NCBI GenBank assembly: GCA_947095535.1
Contig: OX352773.1
Span: 215,594,093 to 215,658,092 of the forward strand
Length of the DNA: 64,000 nucleotides
Direction: 5' to 3'
DNA from: Poecilobothrus nobilitatus
Taxonomy: Eukaryota > Arthropoda > Insecta > Diptera > Dolichopodidae
In this document: positions 24,372-37,606 of the stretch, piece by piece
How the letters are laid out: each line of letters starts with the position of its first letter
Position numbering within the stretch: position 1 is the stretch's first letter
The notes under the pieces: generated by a model
What the model saw: the letters and a program-made list of their open reading frames with translations, nothing else
What the model was told of the DNA's origin: nothing
Databases searched by the model: none
Position numbers and translations under genes: made by a program

Positions 24372-26899
24372 TATATTTATATTAAAATATTTGATAACTG
24401 AACAGTTTATTTTTGTTGGCCTTCACATGAAATCAAAAAAGTCTAGATTTGTTTGCAGTGTGACTTTATATCAACCTTCTCCTACATTTACAATAATTGT
24501 ATTAACAAGCAGATTATTTTCGCAAAATAATGGCTCAAGAATTAAAATAGAAAAGCTCAATATTAAAGAAATGGGTTTCTTTTTTTGCGAGGTGCGAATC
24601 ATTGAAAAACACTATAAAGAAGTGGAATAAGCATCAATTCTCTATGAGTGTATAGCACTCTTACACACTAAACACTACCTCACCTTTATGACTAAACTAT
24701 ATATATGATCTTTAGTACTAAAGTCCTGGTTTGGTCAAGGGAAGAACAAATTAGCGAATAAAAATTGGTTTCAAATATTGTGATCAAAATTGTTAATGTT
24801 CACTTTGAATCTTCGAACATTGTATAAAAAATTATCTCCATTTCTAAACAACATATACGGTGGAAGATGTTTTCATATTCGCAATCTTCATAATATCACG
24901 CAAACAAATTTTTGTAAGCCTAATTAAGCCATCTAGGAATTTGTACTGCATAAGTTCAGGCAATCGAAGCTTAATAATTACATGATAAGTAAGTCAAAAA
25001 AAATTGTTTTTTTTTTTTAGATAACTAAACATTAGGAATCACTTCTTTTATACTAATGTAGGTGCAAAGTGAAAATAAGATATTAAATGAGGATGGATGG
25101 TCAATTTGAAACAAACCTACAAATTTTCTTTTAAGTTTTATCAAATTGTAGACTGGGAATATAACTGACTGAGAGGAATACATTTGATGAAATCATGTTT
25201 TTCATCTTGTCTTATTTCTTGAATTCTTATGAATTATGATTACATATAGAAAAACAGATAGTTATCGAGGTTTAAGACTAATACTCTACTTTTAAATCTT
25301 TAATTTTAATATAAAGATTAATTCAATAACAGAATAAAATTTTATAAAATAAATTCTATTCACAAACGTTTCCGTTCTCTCCTTCTCTCTCTCTTTCTCT
25401 CTCTATAATATGATATATCAATATTTACAAAGTAATTGAATTTAATTAACAAATTAAAACACATTTATTTTGAAAACAATCTTTATTAGATATACTTTTT
25501 TTACACTTCTTACTTAGAAAATTTCCAGATATTTTTATTATAAAACACTTAAAAAAAAAAAATATGATCTTTATCATATTATTATATCAAAAATTTTAAT
25601 TAATCTTTTTATTATCTACATTATTTTTAATTATAATAAATTATTTTACAACCACTATTTTTATTAGGAAATTTCTCATTTATTACTGCTAATTTTTCAA
25701 ATATATTTTCTAACAATTACTTCAAAAGGAAAAAATAAAAAACATCTTTTCTTTTTTCTAATTAATAATTTAATTCTTTCTTAATAAAAAAAAAAAAAAA
25801 AACAATTCACCTTATACTTAAAACAGGATTTCTTTTCCTTTTTTTTTTTTTTTAAATACTACATTGATTTAATGTAAAAGAAATGAACTGCATTAATATT
25901 ATAAAAACTATAAAATTAAAATATAATCACTATATAACATAATATACATATTACATATAATAATACTAAGTACACATTCATTTAGAACTCTAATTTCCTT
26001 TCTTGTTTCTTGTTTTATACAATCTTTCATTTCTTTCATGTATTTTATTTTCCTGTCTTTTTCCTTTCATCCTGTACTTACTTCTTTTTTTTTCTCCTGT
26101 CTTTTTGAATTACATTTTACCCATAAGGAATTTATAATTAAAGATACTTTCATCGTTCATTCCTTTTATTATACAACCAACTTAATAAAACATAAATTTT
26201 CCACATCTCACATTATTTTTCAAAAACAAGAAAACAAAAAAAAAAAAAAATTTTCCGACCCACGAAAAAAAGAACACCTTACCTTATGAGTAAAGGAACT
26301 TGCAATGAAAATAATAAAAAAAAGAAAATTAAAAGAAATTAAAAAAAAATATAATAATAATTTTAAAAACTTTTTAAGCAACTAAAAAAAAAAAAAAAAA
26401 ACACGGCAATAACATCAAAATGAACGCAAAAAAATGTTAAGGAAAATTTTACATCAGAACAAATAAAACAATGTAAGAGAAATATTTACTTGCAACATAC
26501 ATAATATATAGTCGTAAGACTTCTAAATCTTTTAATATAATATGTATTCATAAATATGCATATAAAAACACATATACATATATATAATAATGTATATTAT
26601 ATAGATTAAAATACAAATATAGAAGAGGTGTTCAAATGTAAAAGAAAAACAAAAGAAAGAGTAAGAAATAAAATATAAAAATATGATATTTATATTGCAC
26701 CCAACAGGTAAAAAAATAAATTTTTTTTTTTTTAATATTATTTAAAAATAACAGTAATTAAGATACAGTTGTTACAGTAAATATGATAGGGTGAATTTCA
26801 TTCAATTTATGTATTTCATTTTTATTGATTCAAATCAATTTTAATGTAAATTTAAAGCTATATAATCATCTTGGCAGTAAAGTAAAAAAAAACAACTGA
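24372..26899. other. AT-rich intronic stretch
   Basis: No gene recognised. A 79-codon frame at 24391-24630 has fairly even composition and contains RIKIEKLNIKEMGFFFCEV, slightly like an Ig strand-F region. It has no splice signals in the right places and I do not call it. A (CT)n-rich patch lies at 25377-25405. Confidence 0.55.
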
Positions 26900-26904
26900 A
26901 AAAT

Positions 26905-27875
26905 TTCTGACATTCGTTTGGTAGAATACGAGTGCCTAATATGATATACGTTCCTAATATGGATTTCTTAACTATGGAAAAAAGGAGAAAAAAAGAAGTG
27001 ACTTCGATTATGGATAAAAAAATTGAATACTTGAAAGCTTCAAAAATATTTAATATTTCGATTAACCAAAAAAGTAGAATAAAATCCGTTTCCAGAACTT
27101 ATTTTGGAAAAAAACCAGTCACTTCTTCAGAAATAGGAGCAAATCTTATAAAATATATTAAATAAATAGAAAGCTGATATTTTACCCCGATGTTAACTGA
27201 CATAAAATCAGTAGCATAAAAAAATTTTGCGTTCCAAATAAATTTTCAATAATTAATGAAACAGTAGGGTAAAATAATTAAAAGAATTTTTCAAATCCCA
27301 TAACGTTGTTATATTCGAAAGTCAGAACGGATTTTAACATAGTAACAACCTTCATTAAAAATAATATTGATAAATTCTCCAATCTAACTACACGCCTGAT
27401 GATCTTTTTAACGTTGGTGAAAACCGCCATATGTGTAAGCACAAAACAAAATACAAATAAAAATTTTTGCGATTAAAGAAAACGGGAAATAGAAATATTG
27501 ACTACTGAAACGAGAACCGTTTTCACAGCAATGAATGAAACTGGTTAATTTATTCCGGTAATATTTGGCTTTCTAAGAAATAACGCGAATATTCAGTTGA
27601 TGGAAAATGCTCTATCTGGTTTTATTACAGCATATCATTCATCAGGATAGATTTAACTAAATTTATTTATGGAATGATTCAAATATTCCAGAAAAACATA
27701 TCTAACGAAAGGAGACCTGTTTCTATTGATATTAGATTGTTATTTTAGTCACACGAAAAGTGTAGAAGTAATTGATTTGGTAAAAGAAAATGTCGTCATC
27801 ATTATGCTTACCACTTCAACACAGAAATTACCGCCTTTCGATCGTAACTGTATAAAACAATTAACTTAATTTTTA
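26905..27875 (+). pseudogene. Inactivated pogo/Tigger-type (Tc1-mariner superfamily) transposase
   Basis: An open stretch at 26932-27165 carries a psq-type helix-turn-helix: KASKIFNISINQKSRIKSV, then FGKKPVTSSEIGANLIKYI. This matches the DNA-binding start of pogo/Tigger transposases. Further on, with frame changes, come TPDDLFNVGEN (about 27390-27425), corresponding to the family's FNVDETG, and SHTKSVEVIDLVKENVVI with the preceding LLILDCYF (about 27720-27805), the second catalytic-aspartate region. The first catalytic aspartate appears as glycine. Multiple frameshifts and stops make it non-functional. Family members cut and paste at TA. The expected length is near 500 residues, so this is a decayed, nearly whole copy. 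I could not locate the terminal repeats. Confidence 0.85.
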
Positions 27876-29869
27876 TTTATATAAGATATATTGAAGTATA
27901 TTTAACGTGTTTAACCAAGTTTATACCAAGAAATATATTCCCAAAATGTTTAAAATGAAAAACAGTGTTTCATATTAGACAGACTTACTCTAGTTTCCTT
28001 TTTACATTTTTTTTAAGTTTCTTTGAATGATTTCATAAAAGTTTTATAAAGATCTGATGACCTATTAACATATAAAATTATTATTTTCTAATATTCACAA
28101 TATATACCTATATATATATATATAAAGAATCAAAACCACTTTTCTGACAAATTTCAAAACTTTCAATTGTAATAATGTTAAAATTAACTTATTTTTTTTT
28201 TTTAAATTATCCTACTTAATTTTAAATTTTTTAAAACAAAATATTAACTAAAAAATGAATTCCACTTCATCTGTGGCTATTTTTTTAAAAATAGAATGAA
28301 AGAAACCAAAAACTTTTCGTTTTGTTATCAAAAAAGTTGACATCGCTGTTACTGACATCATTAAACTTTAAGAAAATGTTATGATTTTTTTTTTTTTTTG
28401 TTTTTTTTTTTTTTTTCTGGTTTTATTTTATAAAACTGTTGTTCTAATCTGTTTCACTCGCAAAACTTAAAGGAACTATTAACAACAATAGAAAGCAACG
28501 GACAATGAAAATATAAAAAAAAAAAATTCAGTTATTTTTGTTGAAAAAAAAGACATCCGGATTCGTGTTAGAAAATATTTTTAGTTTTTTTTTTTTTCTT
28601 ATTTTTCTTTTGTTTCATTCACATCTTAAGTAAAAGTTTTAAAAATTCTGATACTATTTCTTTTTCTTTCTATTTAAATATCATCTCTTTCTTATTTATT
28701 ATGTTGACTCCATATAATTTTGTTTTTTAAAGAAATCCAAAAGTTTTTTTTTTTTTTAGTTTATAATCAAGAATTAAGATCAACTTTTTCATTTTATTTA
28801 GTCATACGCCACGAAAAAAAAACCCTGTGAATAATGATTTTTTTATATACGTTACACGTTCAAACAAATATACACATGCCACAAAAAAAAAAAAAAAAAC
28901 AGATAAATATAACAACAACGGTAACACTTTTAATAACAAAAAAAAAAAAATTATAATTAAAAAAATGACGTTAAAAAGAGATAGAAAATTTACAATATGG
29001 GTGAAGGTGATAGTGATGATAGTAACAGAAAATACTTTGTCTGATTCTGACATATTTTCAAAATAAATTGTAAAATATAAGAAAACTTATTTCTATAGTT
29101 ACACATGTACATATTTATGTATGTATATTAATATGTAACATTATTATAGTTTAAGTCTTACATCTGTTGTTGTAATTGCATTTGTTATATTGCATAATTT
29201 CCAACTCAGATGCTTGCAAAGTTTTCATTTTAGTTTTGTGTTTTTTTTTTTTTTTGGAAAATAAAAAAAGTTAAAAATAAATATTATTTTAATGCCTTTT
29301 TCTCATTTTCTTCTCTCTTTCTCTCTCTCTGCATTTCGTAGAATTTCTTTAAGAAACAGTTGTTTTTGTTTTATTTCATTTACAAAGTATAGAATAAAAT
29401 GAATTTTATGTAAAGATACAAAAAAAAAAAAATTAAAATTTTACCAAATTAACCTGAGATGCAAATGATAAAATCCTTCTTTTTATTCTGAATGTTTACA
29501 TAATATTTAACAGTTTAAAGTGGCCATTTCCAATTTTTTTTTTTTTTTAAATAGTGAAAGCTTTAAATCAAATAAGTTTAATTTTTCTTTTAATATCATG
29601 ATTTCGAAAAAATTTTAAATATTTTTTACTCTTAAAATTTTTTAATTTTACAAAAGATAGGAATTTACATATACGGTACAATCTTTTATAGTAATTTTAT
29701 AAACTTTTAATGAAACTTTTTTATACTGGGTGATAATAAAATAAAATTAAATAAAAATGTTACAATTATGTAGTTTAATTAAAAGAAAAAAATGCATAGA
29801 ATGCACGGAAGATTTAAGCATTTACAATTTCTGCCATTTTACCTACATATGAAGTCAAAAATACCAGAC
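27876..29869. other. AT-rich intronic stretch
   Basis: No gene recognised. Homopolymer-rich throughout. Overlapping low-complexity frames at 28802-29066 on both strands are lysine- or phenylalanine-rich and reflect A and T runs only. Confidence 0.6.
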
Positions 29870-29985
29870 ATTTTTTTTTTTTTATTCCTTGCCACTCCTA
29901 TAAGGAGCATAGCGCATCCACTAAGTCATTGAGTATTCATATTTGACTAAGTTTCAGTTTCTGGAATCATTAATTTTACTTTGAA
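29870..29985 (-). repeat. Short interspersed repeat E, copy 2
   Basis: A T run followed by CCACTCCTATAAGGAGCATA, GCGCATCCACTAAGTCATTG and, about 40 bases on, GGAATCATTAATTTTACT. The same blocks in the same order occur at 47805-47905. CTCCTATAAGGAG is a perfect palindrome. On the minus strand the unit ends in a poly-A tail, suggesting a retroposed element. Confidence 0.65.
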
Positions 29986-30164
29986 TACTTCTTATGGTCT
30001 CTTTATAAAGTAAAAAAAAAAATTGCCTATAACAGAGGTAATGCAAAGCACTGCTTTATAGAATATATAAGAACAGCTCAAAATATAAAACAAATTGAAA
30101 GATTATAAAGTTATATACGAGTAGCAACTATGAAAATCTTTTTTTTTTTAGTAATTTTTATATA

Positions 30165-30250
30165 TATGACCAATGGTGCAGTGCGTAAGTCACCGGTATT
30201 TCAAGCGAAAAGTTCAAAAGTAGGTCAGGTCAAGAAATAATATATAAAAT
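30165..30250 (+). repeat. Degenerate tRNA-derived SINE, family 2
   Basis: GACCAATGGTGCAGTGCGTA, TTTCAAGCGAAAAGTTC and a following GGTCAGGTCAAGAAATAATA keep the block order of the family-2 copy at 3692, with many changes. Confidence 0.45.
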
Positions 30251-32054
30251 ATAATAAAATAATGTAAACAAAATTTAAAACAAATTTTTTAATAATAATT
30301 AATAAAACATACCGCATTTCAAAGAAAAATAGTCTGGTCACTTTACTATACAATTGTTTCAATTTCAACAGCAATAATAAACAAAAAAAAAAAAAAATTA
30401 AAATATCAAACTCAAATTTTATACTAAGAAGAATTTAACATAAATTTATGTCTTAACGAATTTAAAATGATAGATAGAGAAAGAAATATTAATTAATTTT
30501 TATATGATCAACATTTACATTTTCTTGCATATATATATATATTTATATGTACATACACAAATAAATATGTGTATATATGTCAATACATTATGTTGTAAAA
30601 TTAAAGCTAAAAGAAGAGTGTTATGTTATACACTTTAATTAATGAAAAAGTTTTTTTTTTTTTTTTTGTTCTGTATTTTATATTTTTCTCATTTTGTTTT
30701 TTTTTTGTTTTTTTTTTTTATTTTTTGTGCCTTTTTTACTCGTTTACGCTTGCATTTGTAATAAAGTAATTAAAAAATTTCGGATTAAGTTATTAAAACC
30801 GACGAAGTTAATTTGGAAGTGTGGAAGTAAAAAAAAAAAAATTAAAATAAAGAAAAATAAAATTAAAAATGAGAGAAAAGGAAACTTAGAAAAATTAATT
30901 TTTCAGAAGAAACAAACAAAACAAATAAAACAAAATATGTTTCTGAATATATAAAAGAAAAGTTTTAGTATTAAAAATTTAAAACAGTTTGAAATATTAC
31001 CATTACCATAAATAAAAAACAAAAAAAAAATTTAAATTAAAAATGATGTTAATTTAGTAAAAAAGTGATATATTAAATTTAAATAGAAATGATATAAAGT
31101 GTTTTTGTTGACACTTCTGGCATATAAATATATATGTAAATTTTTATATAAATAATATTTAAATATGGAAATAAAATTAGATTCATAAAATTTTATTTTA
31201 AAAAAAAAATATATTTTTAAGTTAATTGTTATACCAATTAAAAGGTATTCAAAAATATTTCAATATTTAAAAAAAAAATAAAAATATCAATTTAAATTTT
31301 TTCTAAGGATATACTTATATCTAACGTCCTACGTTGTTTTCTAATTTTATTAGATAATATCATTTAAATCTAGATCATCAAAGGATATTATTAAGTGGTT
31401 AAAAATTATACCATTCAAAAAAAAATAAAAAAAATAACAGAACAATTATGCATATTTTTTTTTAAATACTAAGGAAAGGCTAAAATTAATTTTGAATTTA
31501 AGAATATAAAATTTCATTTCTAAGCCTTGATAAAAATGTTTACTCTGTTACTTTCAGACAACTCTAGTATTAGACTTTTCAAAACATAAAAAAACTCTTA
31601 CTGATGAATTATATAATTTTTTTTTTTTTAAATTAAATTATTGTTAAGCAAATTAAATTTTAATCAGAGTATCAAAGATTTCATTGATGCATCAGAATCA
31701 TCGAAATTAAAAATAAAATTTTTGCGTTCTATAATCTTGTATTATAATAACAGCCACAGACAATTAATCGGTAATTGAATCTACTATGAAATTTCTTTTT
31801 AAAAGATGTTTTTTTTTTTTTCAAAATCTTCAAAATCATCTTTTTGTTCACAATCTCCTTTTTCCAAAATCAAATTTTCTTAAAAACTTCCTTTTTTTAC
31901 ACTAAAAAAGAATAGAACTAAAAATAATGGAGAAAACTGCTTCCAAAACCAGTAAACAATTTATGAAGGCCTTAATTTTTTAAAAACTCTAAGAAATCGC
32001 AAGTTTTTTTTTTTTATAATGAGAAAATGAGAGATTTTTTCTTGAAAAAAGAAA

Positions 32055-32645
32055 ATTTTTTTTTGTAAATTTTCAATTTTGAAAGGCTGTAAGTCCGGAA
32101 CCCTATATAACTAAGAAAAACCGTTAACACACGTAAACATATATTATTGATCCTTTAATTTTTATGTCTTGCTGAAGAAAAATTTGTACAAGAGCCTAAG
32201 TTAAAGATGTTTGAAAATAGCAAATTTTCAGTTTTCGAGCCGTAATAGTATAAACTTATACTAATTTTAAAAGTTCTTTCTTTTCTCAAAATTTCAAGTT
32301 CCTATATGAAAGAATGCTGGAGTTATGGAGATAGAAAATTCATGTACAATTTGGTTTTCACATAACGGTAAATTTAAATAGTAAATTCGAAAAACCTATA
32401 TAATTTTGATATTGATTTACAAAGATAAAAAAAAATTCCTGTCGAATGGCTGTAGCTCCGCAATGGAGAGGGCTACATGAAAAAGTTGTTCTACAACATT
32501 ATTTTTTTTATGAGACCTACCCATGGTTAAAATTTTTTTCTCTCTATCTTTAACGGTGTAGAAGTTTTGTAAATAGGCGGACGGAGAGTGAAGCTAATTG
32601 ACACATTTTTTTCATAATTTTTTCGGAAATATGCTAAAAACTATA
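32055..32645 (+). mobile_element. Repeat family B copy at 32 kb
   Basis: Contains GGCTGTAAGTCCGGAACCCT, then CTGAAGAAAAATTTGTACA, CACATAACGGTAAATTTAAA, GGCTGTAGCTCCGCAATGG and a GGCGGACGGAGAGTGAAGCT close to the end, finishing ATATGCTAAAAA. It carries the ~250-bp block that the left arm at 17578 lacks, and so supports the idea of a deletion there. Confidence 0.7.
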
Positions 32646-33984
32646 ACCATTTAAAGAAAATCTAAATAAATTTTTAAAAACGCTTTTTTCAATCAATAAA
32701 ACCAATTAACCTTTTTTTTTCTAACTTAATATTTTATAATCCTTTTAATTCGAATATTCAAAAAAAATAATAAATTTAAGAATCTAGTTTCCCTTTTTAA
32801 AGCTAATTAAATCTAGAAAACAAAAAACCAGTTGCAATTATTGTACCAGAGAAATTTTAGTAAAACCACATTAAAATTTCCAACAATAAAAAAAGAAAAA
32901 AACTTTTAAACATTCGTTTTTTTTTTAATTTTTTAATTTAATAACTTCTTTGCTAATTTCTCATATCGTTTACTTTATTAATTATTCTTTGATATATACA
33001 TATACATATATAAAGTTAATAATATATAAATATGCAAGGGCAAAATTTTCCTTTCCTTTTAAAATTTAATTTCAAAAGAATTTAAAATACTTTCAATTAC
33101 CATTATCCATGATCTGAGAATTTAACAAAATAAAAAACTTACAAAAAAAAAAACAAAAAAATAATAAAGAAAATTTAAATTGAGTAAAGCCATACTTACC
33201 ATATAAATTAAAATGGAAATCTTTTGAAAATTCATCTTTTCTCTACCATACATCTATAAATTAAAAATGAACCTTTACAATCAATTTAGTTTCTGTCCTC
33301 CTTAATTCGATCCTTATTTATTTACTATATGCTTCCTATTCTTTTTTGTTTTTTTTTTTTTTTATCATTTTTCTTTATTTATTTTTTTTTTCTCTTGTAA
33401 AATTAATTTACTTATCAACATATCATTGCACATAAAGTTCAAATGAAAAGCCAATATAAAAATAGAAAAAAGTAAACGAAAACAAAAAAAAAAAAAATTT
33501 AAAGGAAAACCTAAAACAAAAACCGAGAAACCATAGGAAAATCATTATATATATATAAGCATATATGTAAAATATTTCAAATAATTTATACTTAATTCAT
33601 ATCGTTTTACATTCGAAAACTATAATTCTTTTACATATGTATTTATAAAACCAATATATATATATAATATGTGTGTATATTTGCATATTTAAAAAAAAAT
33701 ATAAATTAATATTCAGTTACGGACATATTATTAAAAGATTAGAATTACAAAAATTATAAAAAATTAAATATTATCAAAAAGGAAATATATTTTAATTATT
33801 TAGTACAGGGTGTTAAATAAAAAATATTTATATTAAATATCAATCATATTCGCCTAATAACACTCCTGCAAAGGCCAATATTTATATTAGATTTTTAAAA
33901 AGGTAAAACTGTCAGAAAAACTTGTATACGAAAATTTTAGTTTTGAAAAAAACCTTCTTTCTAAGACTTACATATATTAACAAT

Positions 33985-34870
33985 CCTACGAGTTCTTAAA
34001 GAAATTTAATACCACATCAACCAGAATTAGTCTAAATAGGAACGTTATGGCTAGCTTAATCAACCAAGATCTGTTCAAAATAGTTGAATATGTGTTAGCA
34101 AGCAGAGGAAAGTTTCTAAAACTCAAATCTGTAAGATTTTTTGCAAAAAAAATTAATTTGACCCGGTTCTGCGATTTCAAAGAGAAACTCTTTAACGGTC
34201 GGAAAATCTTAATATTTTAGGCATTCAGTTTAATTAAAAATTACTGTGGTCTGAACATATTTTTAATGTAGCTAAGAATGCTGCTAAATGTTTGGGTTTT
34301 CTTTGTCGTTACAAAGCTTATTTTTCTCCTATAGAGATCTAGCTAATATCTATAAACATATATTCGACCTAAGATGGAGTTCAACTCCCACATTAGGGTT
34401 GGAGCTCTACAAAAATCACTAAGTTACCTCGACAAAGTTCAAAATCGCGCCCTACGTCTAATACACGTTCCAGTTGTACAAGTAACACTTACTCTTAATG
34501 TTCCTCAAAATATTGGAGATTTAGATCTTTTAAATATCTTGCACACAATTCTATTGAATTAAAATCAATAATGCCTCCTTTTAAACAATTCCAACGTAAC
34601 TCAAGAGAGACTGCAAGTGCTGATTTCTACACCGTGAAAATCCCTAGATGGTTTAAAACTGGCTATAGAAACTTATTTGTTTTGAGAATTGTTTCCATCT
34701 AATGTATTTTCCTAACGTCGATTATGCTCCATCCTACAATTTGAAACTGTTAAAAGAGAACCTTTTTAAATTCATTTCCACTTTACCATCCAATTCCCTC
34801 TTGTTATCCTATTTTTCTCCGCCATTTCCTATTCCATGTACTCAAACTTACACCAACACTATATAAAGGA
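33985..34870 (+). pseudogene. Non-LTR retrotransposon fragment, end of reverse transcriptase ORF
   Basis: Translated with frame shifts, it reads DLFKIVEYVLASRGKFLKL, then LNILGIQF, NVAKNAAKCLGFLCRYKAY, TYIRPKMEFNSHI and YLDKVQNRALRLI (the last two within the frame 34374-34562). It ends with FPSNVFPNVDYAPSYNLKLL. This series is the familiar stretch after the reverse-transcriptase catalytic domain in jockey-like and related insect LINEs. The catalytic FADD box is not seen, so the copy is truncated at the 5' side, as usual for these elements. Stops and frame changes show it is dead. The clade is not fixed. Confidence 0.8.
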
Positions 34871-35577
34871 ATTTTTCCTGGAGTTTGGCTAAAGAAAAAA
34901 AACAGTTCCTTTAGGTTTTTATAAATGTGATATTCCAAATACAATCAAGAAATACTGCTATATTTAAGATAATTATATTAGTTTCCGCAATATTTTTCGA
35001 AGCAATTAGGGTTTTATAATTCCATTAAGAAAATATATATCTTCAAACTTAAAAATTATACTCTCTAATTTGAAGACCTCAAGACAAGACGGTTCGTTCA
35101 TGTGGAATACTGAATACATTGTGATGTTAAGTAATGTTAAAAATCTTTGATAAAAAAATAAAATTCTTGTTTTAAATTCATAGACGCTAAAGGATTCAGG
35201 ATTGAAAAAAAGTCGTTTTATGCAAACAATTAATTTTTCATAACTGTAAACAAATATTGTAATAGTAAATACTACAATAATACACAAAAAATACCATTGG
35301 ATCCATAATAAAATATCTTTATAATTCCTTTAAAGTATACAAAAAAAAAATTTTTCTTTTATTATTTCTATATTTTAATTTTTTCCCTTTTTTTTTTATT
35401 TAGATTTTTGTGCTATTTTAATTTTGTTATCCTTATACTTTTCTGCATGCATTACAATTTTCTCTGTGTGATTAATATTAACGTGACAAGTTTAATTCTA
35501 TTCCATCCTTTTTCTCTTTTTAACTTGTACTTTATATCCTATTATAAAAACTCATACTATGCCTGCTGCCTGTTGTT

Positions 35578-36320
35578 TTTAGCACATTTTCAAAAAATTT
35601 TGAAAAAATGTGCTTATTAGTTTCACTCTGTCCATCCGTCCGTCCGTCTGAGTGTTTACAAAACTGCTACACCGTTTGAAATAAAGTAATGAAATTTTAA
35701 CTACGAATAGAAATCGCCAAAAAACTAATTTTGTGGAACAACTTTTTTCTGTAGTCCCACCCGTTACGGAGCTATAGCCTCACAAAATTTGAAAAGCCCT
35801 ATCTTTAAATTGTTATAACTCGGATTCTATAAGACATATTTTCAATGTGGAAAAGCCAAACGATAGCTGGTTTTATAGCTTTATAAACATATATAAAATA
35901 AATATGTGGCTTTGCCACGCGGTATATTAATATACCGTTATGTGAAACTCAATTTTTGCAAAAACTTAGATCTTTTCTATCTTTAAAAAGGTTTAACTTG
36001 GAAGCTTGTAATTTTGAGAGGAGTTAGATCTTTGGAAATCAGTGTGAGTCATTTCAGGAAATATTTTTGTGTCGCCCTCCGTTATTGAGCTGTAAGGGGC
36101 AAAAACTGAAAATCCTCTTTCTTTAACAGCTGTAACTTGAGCACATGTCCAAATTTGTTTGAAGTAATATTCAAAAATTAAAGCTCCAACATTATGTTTT
36201 TGTTTGTGTTAATAATTTTTCTTAATAATGTTGATTTACCTTTAAATTGACAAAGTGGTGACTTGATTTTTCCCAATTTCTCTAACAAATAATTCTAACG
36301 ATTATTATAAATTTATTTTA
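35578..36320 (-). mobile_element. Repeat family B/A related copy (minus)
   Basis: Starts with a hairpin, GCACATTTTC...GAAAAAATGTGC, then TTAGTTTCACTCTGTCC and GTCC repeats. It continues CCCACCCGTTACGGAGCTAT, CCACGCGGTATATTAATATA and TAACTTGAGCACATGTCC, and ends where GACAAAGTGGTGACTTGATT mirrors the Helentron-like element at about 4433-4465. So its outer end is family B and its body matches family A in reverse. It links the two families. Confidence 0.7.
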
Positions 36321-37126
36321 TTCATTATACCTACTTAATATCTATGTACTCTTTACCAAAAACTAATTTCGAAAATGTGTTTTTTTGAAAACCCTTGGTT
36401 TTTTCATTACTTGTTCTATTTTTTTCCTTTTACTTATGTCATACCATCAAACTATTCGATAAAATACAAATTTTCCAGATATTTGCTAATTTCCATATTT
36501 CTTTCTAACGGATTCAAATCGGATTTAGGTTGAAAGTTTTTTTTTTTCTGTTATTTTACATTTATACCAATATAGATGTTTATGTATTTGTAAGAGAATA
36601 ACCAATACAAATATATAAAGCCAATTTTACGATCCATGCACATATACAACAAGTGTAAGACACATACATACATCAATATAAACTCTGATATTACATTCAT
36701 CTATGAAAATGGAAAAAAATTTAAATGGAAATGAAAAAAAAAAGAGAAAAATAAAAAGATTTTTCTCATGAATAAACAATAAATAAATATGCATTCTTTA
36801 AAAAAATATATATGTATATGTTTGTATGTATATGAAAATTTGCATATGAAATTAAAAAAATAAAAATTATTTGTTTTACTTATATCCTGTTTTTCGTTTA
36901 TATTTTCTTTTGTATGTCCATTCGATTTTCTTTCCTAAAAACAAAAAATATATATGTATATTATTTCTTTTAAAGATAACAGCCAAAAAAAACATTTATT
37001 TTTTTTTTTGGTTTTGTTTTAAATTTGTAGTAGTTTTAAAAGGAACAAATAAAATCTAACAAATATCCTTGCATTACATGTAAAACAAATAATTTCTTTC
37101 TTATTTATTTTGTTTTAAAAATATTT
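36321..37126. other. AT-rich intronic stretch
   Basis: No gene or clear element seen. Low-complexity frames only. Confidence 0.55.
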
Positions 37127-37606
37127 AAAACAAGAAAGTGTTGACTATGTCAATTCTAGGTCAATTTCTATTCGTTTCAATAAAATTTAATCATCTTTTA
37201 GAAAATTTAATATATTTGACCAAATTAAGTACCGAGATGAATCCATATAAATTTTGGAGTTGTATGACTGCTACTGAACCACTTTGCACGAAATCATGAA
37301 AATTTTACAGAAATTTTTATTATAAAACTTGATCTACTTTGATAAGTTTTCAGACGCTTAGCTAAATTAAACACTAAGTTATTCTTTAAAAATAGCAAAA
37401 CTGCCTGTTACAATAAAAATTACATGGTAAAAATTTCAGAATACCAACTGCCTTAGTTTTTGAGTTATCTGCGGCGAACCCAAATAGATAAATCAAATCA
37501 AAGCTCAATCCTGAGTAGGAATATGTATACTTTTCTATATTAATGCCTTAATTCTCTTTTAAGGTGTCACCAATGTAATGTCAAACTTATTATACTCTGA
37601 GAATTA
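37127..37606 (+). mobile_element. Short Helentron-associated-like element
   Basis: Begins AAAACAAGAAAGTGTTGACT and forms a TTGACTATGTCAA stem-loop, the same opening logic as the 1.6-kb element at 3765. Then comes sequence resembling 50870-51250, including TAGTTTTTGAGTTATCTGCG, and it ends with a GGTGTCACCAATGTAATGTC stretch and TTATTATACTC. The GGAC tract is lost. About 480 bases, non-coding. Confidence 0.55.

Noticed and set aside
24391..24630. 79-codon frame with an Ig-like strand-F hint (MGFFFCEV)
   Set aside because: No acceptor or donor in a fitting phase, no tryptophan or strand-E signature, and it directly follows a SINE tail.
28802..29066. Overlapping 79-83 codon frames on both strands
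   Set aside because: Lysine/phenylalanine runs from A/T homopolymers, no protein-like composition.
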